This document shows, piece after piece, positions 20,799 to 25,389 of a stretch of 25,389 nucleotides of DNA (its first letter is position 1; each line of letters opens with the position of its first letter). Below the pieces are notes generated by a model. The model did no database searches. It worked only from the letters and a program-made list of their open reading frames with translations, and was not told the DNA's origin. The stretch comes from Candidatus Omnitrophota bacterium (GTDB taxonomy: Bacteria; Omnitrophota; Gorgyraeia; Duberdicusellales; 4484-171), in NCBI GenBank assembly GCA_028702365.1, contig JAQVOZ010000001.1, forward strand, positions 1-25,389, written 5' to 3'. Made by a program: the position numbers and the translations under genes.

Positions 20799-21218
20799 TT
20801 ATTCAGAATATTTCTGCAGTTTTGCCCAAGTTTGCCTGCCCACTATTCCATCTGGTTTTAAACCGTTCGCTTTTTGAAATTCCTTAATTGCTTCTTTTGT
20901 TTTTCTGCCTATCTTGCCATCTATTGCGCCGGAATAAAATCCTGCATTTTTCAGGGTTGTTTGAATACTTTTTGGCGTGACTTTTGAAATATCCACTTCC
21001 TGCGCATTTACTATTTCTTCTGATTCTGGCACTTTCATTTTGGATAATCTTTCTTCCAAATCGCGGATTTCTTCGTCTTTGCTCTGCAATTGTTTTTCAA
21101 GATCAGAAACTTTCGACTGAAGCTCTTCTGCTTCACTGCCTGCAGCAGTTTTATTTGTTGTTGCACATCCTGCCAAAGCGAAAATAATTATTGCGGTTAA
21201 TAAAATTTTGGGAAACAT
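20799..21218 (-). CDS. Lipoprotein with coiled coil and PG_binding_1 domain
   Basis: 139 residues from the ATG at 21218, chosen because AAGGAGGTG lies just upstream; a frame from 21245 would add nine unlikely residues. Signal with lipobox LAGC, then a heptad-type coiled coil (AEELQSKVSDLEKQLQSKDEEIRDLEERL), then a peptidoglycan-binding domain (PKSIQTTLKNAGFYSGAIDG, IGRKTKEAIKEFQKANGLKPDGIVG, TWAKL). This resembles lipoproteins that tie the outer membrane to the wall. Its domain is close to that of the lipoprotein at 21357-21809, suggesting duplication. A hairpin (21243-21273) lies before its ribosome site. Confidence 0.88.
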   Translation of the reverse strand: MFPKILLTAIIIFALAGCATTNKTAAGSEAEELQSKVSDLEKQLQSKDEEIRDLEERLSKMKVPESEEIVNAQEVDISKVTPKSIQTTLKNAGFYSGAIDGKIGRKTKEAIKEFQKANGLKPDGIVGRQTWAKLQKYSE

Positions 21219-21242
21219 CAAACACCTCCTTAATGAGCCCCG

Positions 21243-21273
21243 CACTTTTCCAGACTTCCTGTCTAAAAAAGTG
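21243..21273. repeat. Hairpin in the lipoprotein leader
   Basis: CACTTTT/AAAAGTG and AGAC/GTCT stems enclose loop TTCCT, with a CC/AA internal loop. It lies 25 nt before the start codon at 21218. It shares the TTCCT loop and trailing A-run with the hairpin at 21334-21352. Confidence 0.45.
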
Positions 21274-21333
21274 TGTAGTCGAATCCCCTCTCTCAGCGAT
21301 TGAATAAATGAGTAGGATAATGACTTAAAACGC

Positions 21334-21352
21334 TTTAGGCTTCCTGCCTAAA
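21334..21352 (-). terminator. Hairpin after the second PG-binding lipoprotein, weak terminator
   Basis: TTTAGGC, TTCCT, GCCTAAA forms a 7-bp stem immediately after the stop at 21357. On the minus strand GCGTTTTAAG follows, a weak U-tract. Confidence 0.4.
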
Positions 21353-21356
21353 AAAA

Positions 21357-21809
21357 TTACTGAAGATTACCAGTCGTTGCAGACGGCATTTGTTCTGCGT
21401 TAGTCAAATAACTTTTAAGTTTTTCCCAGGTTTTTGGCCCAACCTTGCCATCGACAGTTAAACCGTTTTTTGATTGAAATTCTTCAATGGCTTTTTTTGT
21501 CTTCGGGCCTATTTTACCATCAACAGTTCCCGCATATAGCCCTGCATTTTTTAATGCTTTCTGAATATCTTCCGGGGTCGGCTTCTCTGGGATAGCTACT
21601 GTTTGAACGGGTATCTGCGGCGTTAAGGCTTCCTTCGCGGCGCCTTCAGCAGTTGTAGCTTGCGTTACAGCTGGTTGCGTTTCCAATGCGCTGCCGCCTT
21701 CCGGCATAATCATTTCAGATTCCATTTCTGTCTGCGGTTTTTCTGCTTTCTTAGCGCAGGAAATAGAAAATATCAACACAAATACCATCAAAAATACGAT
21801 TTTTTTCAT
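21357..21809 (-). CDS. Lipoprotein with PG_binding_1 domain
   Basis: 150 residues from the ATG at 21809, preceded by AAAGGAGGAG; an in-frame ATG at 21866 would put a hydrophilic extension before the signal. Signal with lipobox (MKKIVFLMVFVLIFSISC), a Glu/Ala/Thr/Pro-rich linker of about 60 residues, then a peptidoglycan-binding domain (PTPEDIQKALKNAGLYAGTVDG, IGPKTKKAIEEFQSKNGLTVDGKVG, TWEKL). It is a paralogue of the lipoprotein at 20799, but with a flexible linker instead of a coiled coil. It is likely to be an outer-membrane or inner-membrane lipoprotein that contacts the wall. Confidence 0.88.
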   Translation of the reverse strand: MKKIVFLMVFVLIFSISCAKKAEKPQTEMESEMIMPEGGSALETQPAVTQATTAEGAAKEALTPQIPVQTVAIPEKPTPEDIQKALKNAGLYAGTVDGKIGPKTKKAIEEFQSKNGLTVDGKVGPKTWEKLKSYLTNAEQMPSATTGNLQ

Positions 21810-22127
21810 TTTCTCCTCCTTTTGGTTGTTAAAATACTTTTCGCTGACAGCTTTCTTAGATTTCATCCTTATATCCCCTCATGTTTACAACTAAACCTCA
21901 AAATTATTATAAATTAAGGAGCTTCTGACATATTAAAATTGTGTTTATCTGCTGGCATTAAAAAATGTTCAACCGAATTAGTTGAGGAATACATTTGAAG
22001 ATTTTTTTGATTTACTTTATTTTTTTCGTCTTCCGCGCAATAAGTCAATTTAGTTAAACAAAAACGGGTTTTCATCATTACATCAAAATAACCAAGAAGT
22101 TATATAAATCAAAATTTTACAGAAAAT
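21810..22127. other. Gap between aroC and the lipoprotein gene, with one possible small ORF
   Basis: A minus-strand frame from tandem ATGs at 22078/22075 to a TAA at 21914-21916 encodes 54 or 53 residues (starting MKTRFCLTK, with NSVEHFLMPADK). It is hydrophilic, with no good ribosome site. It may be a small gene but could be chance. A TATAAT-like box lies near 22100. Otherwise nothing recognisable. Confidence 0.3.
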
Positions 22128-23264
22128 TTATAGATTGTCAAGGTTTTTAGCATATGTGCGGTATGCCGTTTTTATCTCGGAAAGTGTGTCACCGCCAAAC
22201 TTCTCAAGAAAACTTTCCGCTACCGCTACAGCAGCCATATTTTCGGCAATAATCGCGCAAGCGGCTATTGCGCAGGTATCCGAACGGATAACTATGGCTT
22301 TTTCAGCTTTCTTGCTGATTAAATTTACCGAATTAAGCGGTCTTCTCAATGTGGCTATGGGTTTCATAGCTATCCTTAAAACAATTGCCTCCCCCGTTGA
22401 GATCCCGCCCTCTATGCCTCCGGAATTATTTGTATTTCTGTAGAAACCTTTTGTTTTGGAATAATAAATTTCATCGTGCGAAAGGCTGCCGCGGGATTTA
22501 GCATATTGAAACCCGAGGCCAACCTCAACTGCCTTAACCGCCGGGATACTCATAAGATAACATGCAAGTTTTGCATCCAGCCGTCTGTCAAAATGCATAA
22601 AAGTGCCAAGGCCCGGCGGAACACCCTCTATCCGAATTTCTGCAATACCACCCAGGCTGTCTTTTTCTGCTTCAGCTTTTTTAATCTCACTAATCATCAA
22701 TTTTTCTTTCTTTTGATCGATACAATTTAGCTGCGAAGATTTTATTTTTGTTTTTATATCGGAGATACTTTTCGGCTTTACGTCTGAAACGACATTGCCT
22801 ACCGCTACCGTAAAGCTTGCAATATCTATATCAAAGTTTAGAAGAAATTGTTTGAAGATAGCCCCCGCGCATACTCTGGAGACGGTTTCCCGCGCAGAAG
22901 CTCTTTCAAGAATATTTCTGACATCGGCATCGTTATATTTAAGGGCTCCGGATAAATCCGCATGGGCGGGCCTTGGTATAGGAAGAGACGGCAGCTCATC
23001 TTTATTTTGGGAAAATATTTTTACATCTTTATTTTTAACCAGTATTGTTATAGGGCTGCCAAGAGTAATTTTATTACGTAATCCCGATACGATTTCTGCT
23101 TTATCATCTTCAATTGACATTCTCTTTCCGCGGCCGGCGCCAGACATCCGCCTTTTTAATTCCTGATTTATAAAATCCTGCTCGATGCGCACGCCCCTAG
23201 GAAACCCCTCTATAATTGTAGTTAAACATTCTCCGTGCGATTCTCCTGCAGTTAATATTCTCAT
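22128..23264 (-). CDS. aroC: Chorismate synthase
   Basis: 378 residues, full length for the family. Hallmarks: GESHG (7-11, with the catalytic His10), SGAGRGKRM, IPRPAHADLSGALKY, RNILERASARETVSRVCAGA, GGIEGGISTGEAIVLRIAMKP and RRPLNSVN. It removes phosphate from 5-enolpyruvylshikimate-3-phosphate to give chorismate, using reduced FMN. AAGGAGGTATAA precedes the ATG. Upstream on the same strand lie pilD and aroE, so shikimate genes flank a prepilin peptidase. The 142-nt gap before it is filled by a palindromic element. Confidence 0.97.
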   Translation of the reverse strand: MRILTAGESHGECLTTIIEGFPRGVRIEQDFINQELKRRMSGAGRGKRMSIEDDKAEIVSGLRNKITLGSPITILVKNKDVKIFSQNKDELPSLPIPRPAHADLSGALKYNDADVRNILERASARETVSRVCAGAIFKQFLLNFDIDIASFTVAVGNVVSDVKPKSISDIKTKIKSSQLNCIDQKKEKLMISEIKKAEAEKDSLGGIAEIRIEGVPPGLGTFMHFDRRLDAKLACYLMSIPAVKAVEVGLGFQYAKSRGSLSHDEIYYSKTKGFYRNTNNSGGIEGGISTGEAIVLRIAMKPIATLRRPLNSVNLISKKAEKAIVIRSDTCAIAACAIIAENMAAVAVAESFLEKFGGDTLSEIKTAYRTYAKNLDNL

Positions 23265-23276
23265 TTATACCTCCTT

Positions 23277-23380
23277 AATTTTTCGACGAAGTCGAAAAAT
23301 TACCCCCGAAGCGCTTCGTGTAAATTTTCTGCGAGTAAAACGAGCTTGAAAATTTACACGATATACACGCGCGAGGGGGT
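23277..23380. repeat. Compound palindromic element upstream of aroC
   Basis: Four inverted pairs: AATTTTTCGAC with GTCGAAAAATT (23277-23301, 3-nt loop); a self-palindrome CGAAGCGCTTCG (23307-23318); CGTGTAAATTTTC with GAAAATTTACACG (23317-23360, 18-nt loop); and outer ACCCCC (23302-23307) with GGGGGT (23375-23380). Together they fold most of the gap. A 45-codon frame runs through it but reads as repeat translation. It resembles a MITE or structured leader. Confidence 0.7.
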
Positions 23381-23406
23381 ATGCTAATATTTTAATTACC
23401 ATTATT

Positions 23407-24243
23407 CTAGAAAATAATACCAATAAACCTGACTATATGATTTCCCCAAAAAAACATCGCCACAGATGCAAGCGATAGATACGGCAAATAGGGTATAAGG
23501 TGCGATTTTTTAAAAACCATTGCTACCACGGAATAGGCAAGCGCAAAAAATGGTGCAAGGAAAAATACAAAAACAACCGCTTTCATTCCAAGGAAAACTC
23601 CAACAACGCCCATAAAATCAACGTCGCCAAGGCCTAAAGATTCTTTCTCTCCATCTATTGATTCTTTTTTACGTAGCGCAAGGTATATGCTGATAAAGAT
23701 ATCACCGAATAATTTAAAAAGGTAAGTAAAGCCTAGGCCGAAAAGCAACGCTCTAAGGGACTTAAGTATTGGCAGGAGTTTCAAGTCCAAATGCATTGCG
23801 CCTGCATTAAGGCAATGGATTGTTGCCCTTATGTCAAAAATTAATCCAACCGCGATTGCCAAGAAACATAAGTATGCAGGTATAGCGTGATAGTCTATAT
23901 CGATAAAAGAAACAACTATAAGAAAACAGAAAAAGAAAATATATTTTGCCAGATTCCAGGAAGGGCCGAAATGCGAGTAAAGGACAAGAAAAATTATGGC
24001 AGTAAGGAGCTCCACAAAAGGATATCGTAAAGAAATTTTAGCGCTGCAGGCGCGGCATTTTCCTCTTAATATAAAATAACTTAATATTGGAATATTATCG
24101 TACCAGCGTATGGGGCCCTTACAATGCGGGCAAAAAGAACGCGGCCCGACAATTGACATATCTTTTGGAAGCCTGTAAATACAGACATTCAGGAAACTAC
24201 CTATGCAACTGCCCAATATAAACACAATTATTTTTTCTAACAT
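23407..24243 (-). CDS. pilD: Prepilin peptidase / N-methyltransferase
   Basis: 278 residues. N-terminal GSFLNVCIYRLP is followed by the zinc-binding cysteines CPHC (38-41) and CRAC (63-66) of the methyltransferase half. The peptidase aspartates are in FIDIDYHAIP (115/117) and GLGDVDFMG (206). About seven or eight membrane spans. It cleaves and N-methylates type IV pilins and pseudopilins at the inner membrane. It overlaps aroE by 7 nt and is followed by the palindromic element and aroC. It differs clearly from the zinc-free A24 enzyme at 10796. Confidence 0.95.
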   Translation of the reverse strand: MLEKIIVFILGSCIGSFLNVCIYRLPKDMSIVGPRSFCPHCKGPIRWYDNIPILSYFILRGKCRACSAKISLRYPFVELLTAIIFLVLYSHFGPSWNLAKYIFFFCFLIVVSFIDIDYHAIPAYLCFLAIAVGLIFDIRATIHCLNAGAMHLDLKLLPILKSLRALLFGLGFTYLFKLFGDIFISIYLALRKKESIDGEKESLGLGDVDFMGVVGVFLGMKAVVFVFFLAPFFALAYSVVAMVFKKSHLIPYLPYLSLASVAMFFWGNHIVRFIGIIF

Positions 24244-25169
24244 ATTTTTTTAAGCTCCTTCTTTAGGGCATTTTTCATCTCTTCAACAGGCGCTGATTTT
24301 TTTACCCAAAATTCAAACGCATACACGCCCTGGTACAATAACATACCCAGCCCACAGCAAGCCTTAAGCCCTGATGATTTTGCATCTTCAACTAACCGCG
24401 TTTGCCTGTTATAAACAACGTCGTAGACATACAAATCTTTGTGAAAAGCGTTCTTATTTACAACTGAAGTATTCCCTTCTTTCATGCCAACAGGCGAAGC
24501 ATTAACTAGCAGGTTGCTTTGTTTTATTGTATCAGAAATTTGCCCCTCCGGGATAAATTCTAATTTTTTTTCCAAATACGGATAACTGGCAAAATAGGCT
24601 GAAAAATGCTTTCTGGCTGCGTCAAGAGCTTCCTTGCTTTTATCATATATGAATATTTTGTCCACCTCTAAGCTTTGTTCGCTTAAAGCTGCGATAACTG
24701 CCCTGCCTGCTCCGCCACAGCCTATAACCAGCGCGCAGCAGCCTGAAGGGTTAAATTGGAGTTCTTCTTTCAAAGACATCAAAAAACCAGGCGCGTCTGT
24801 ATTCGTGTAGGCTAAGTTACCATTCTCTCTTTTTACTGTATTTATTGCTCCGGATAATTCTGAATAGAAAGGATTTTCGTTTTTTGCATTGACATATTTT
24901 TTTAAGATCTCTTTAGCCCTGACTTTATGCGGAATAGTTATGTTAAATCCGATGATGTCGCCTGCACGGAAAATATTACCTTTTGTGTCTTTGAATTCTT
25001 TTTCCGGCTTTAGCAGAAAATCTTCCAAGCCTTGCGGGTTTATCTCAAACAATCTGTACTCTGCATTTATCGCGAGTTTTTTAAAAGCTGCTGCGTCCAT
25101 GGCGGGAGAAAAACTGTGCTTAACCGGAAACCCTAAGAGCCCATAGATTTCGGGATTTTTTTTAGCCAT
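24237..25169 (-). CDS. aroE: Shikimate dehydrogenase
   Basis: 310 residues, about 30 longer than typical because of an insertion near 48-70. Shikimate-binding Ser19 and Ser21 (HSFSPAMD), Lys82 (GFNITIPHK) and Asp125 (TNTDAPGF) are present; the NADP-binding loop is GCGGAGRA (150-157). Later motifs LVNASPVGM, YDVVYNRQTRL and GLGMLLYQGVYAFEFW are typical. It reduces 3-dehydroshikimate to shikimate. It starts 28 nt after the preceding minus-strand gene, without a clear ribosome site, and overlaps pilD by 7 nt. Confidence 0.96.
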   Translation of the reverse strand: MAKKNPEIYGLLGFPVKHSFSPAMDAAAFKKLAINAEYRLFEINPQGLEDFLLKPEKEFKDTKGNIFRAGDIIGFNITIPHKVRAKEILKKYVNAKNENPFYSELSGAINTVKRENGNLAYTNTDAPGFLMSLKEELQFNPSGCCALVIGCGGAGRAVIAALSEQSLEVDKIFIYDKSKEALDAARKHFSAYFASYPYLEKKLEFIPEGQISDTIKQSNLLVNASPVGMKEGNTSVVNKNAFHKDLYVYDVVYNRQTRLVEDAKSSGLKACCGLGMLLYQGVYAFEFWVKKSAPVEEMKNALKKELKKIC

Positions 25170-25197
25170 TCTGATTTTAAGCTGGATATTTTATGAA

Positions 25198-25389
25198 TCA
25201 ATTTTCAAACTTAACGTCGACAATGCTCCAGAAGTAATTCCAGTGTCCGGCAGCAAGAGAGTTAAACATTGGGAAACGGTCGCGAAGGAAACCTTCAATT
25301 TCCTCTTTACTGTGGTATCTTTTTCCGCCATAATTACTTTTTTTGTCATAAACAGGGTCATAGATAAACGACCAAAAATTACTCCAGTC
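25198..25389 (-). CDS. 3' end of an unidentified gene
   Basis: Only the last 63 codons and stop are present; the start lies beyond the window. The tail is aromatic-rich (DWSNFWSFIYDPVYD, SNYGGKRYHSKEEIEGF, GHWNYFWSIVDVKFEN). No family recognised. It is 28 nt upstream of aroE on the same strand, so it may belong to the same transcript. Confidence 0.6.
   Translation of the reverse strand, partial: DWSNFWSFIYDPVYDKKSNYGGKRYHSKEEIEGFLRDRFPMFNSLAAGHWNYFWSIVDVKFEN

Noticed and set aside
23265..23402. 45-codon minus-strand frame between pilD and aroC
   Set aside because: It is translation of the compound palindromic element; the Arg-rich repeat-like sequence has no gene character.
1..25389. CRISPR arrays, insertion sequences, rRNA
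   Set aside because: No regularly spaced repeats, transposase genes or rRNA-like stretches were found in the window.

Overview
The window looks like chromosomal DNA from an uncultivated, AT-rich, two-membraned bacterium. Lipoproteins, an OmpA-type protein, two type IV prepilin peptidase-like enzymes, a PilZ protein, ManC and a tRNA gene without encoded CCA fit that picture. Several small exported proteins resemble ones I associate with Omnitrophota and Elusimicrobiota-type genomes, but that placement is inference from general familiarity, not from a search. Almost everything is on the minus strand. The clear plus-strand exceptions are a B12-type radical SAM protein (436-1722) and an A24 membrane peptidase (10796-11650).

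Layout. 1-233 is the 5' end of tilS. 251-399 holds a REP/MITE-like palindromic element. 1714-4353 is a tight, overlapping operon: radical SAM (COG0731), YggS, a metallo-beta-lactamase-fold protein and a small lipoprotein. 4434-7004 holds manC and an exported beta-propeller fused to a TolC-like tail. 7193-10623 is a compact locus with a ketosynthase, an acyl carrier protein, a ketosynthase-like protein whose active-site Cys is replaced by Gln (chain-length-factor-like), and a double GNAT acyltransferase. This resembles a minimal type II polyketide module. 11674-12480 is a Cys-rich exported protein.

12587-15295 is the most interesting region. It appears to be a variant of the His-Xaa-Ser RiPP system: a HxsD-like protein, a HxsB-like radical SAM/SPASM maturase, a small linking protein, and a short secreted peptide whose tail carries His-Xaa-Asn motifs. 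An exported protein with a good promoter leads the operon, and no HxsC is visible.

The second half holds a TPR protein and tRNA-Phe(GAA). The 3' end of the tRNA gene is duplicated 124 bp away, like an integration scar. Then come a membrane protein with a strong internal ribosome binding site, a PilZ protein, several small exported proteins and a DUF486 membrane protein. An envelope cluster follows: OmpA-LysM plus two PG-binding lipoproteins. The window ends with aroC, pilD and aroE in one run, and the 3' end of an unidentified gene.

Regulation. Several genes have a -10 box only 7-10 nt before the start codon and no Shine-Dalgarno, which suggests leaderless mRNAs. Others have strong AAGGAGG sites. 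Intergenic regions are rich in perfect hairpins, some of which look like dispersed repeats and some like leaders or terminators.
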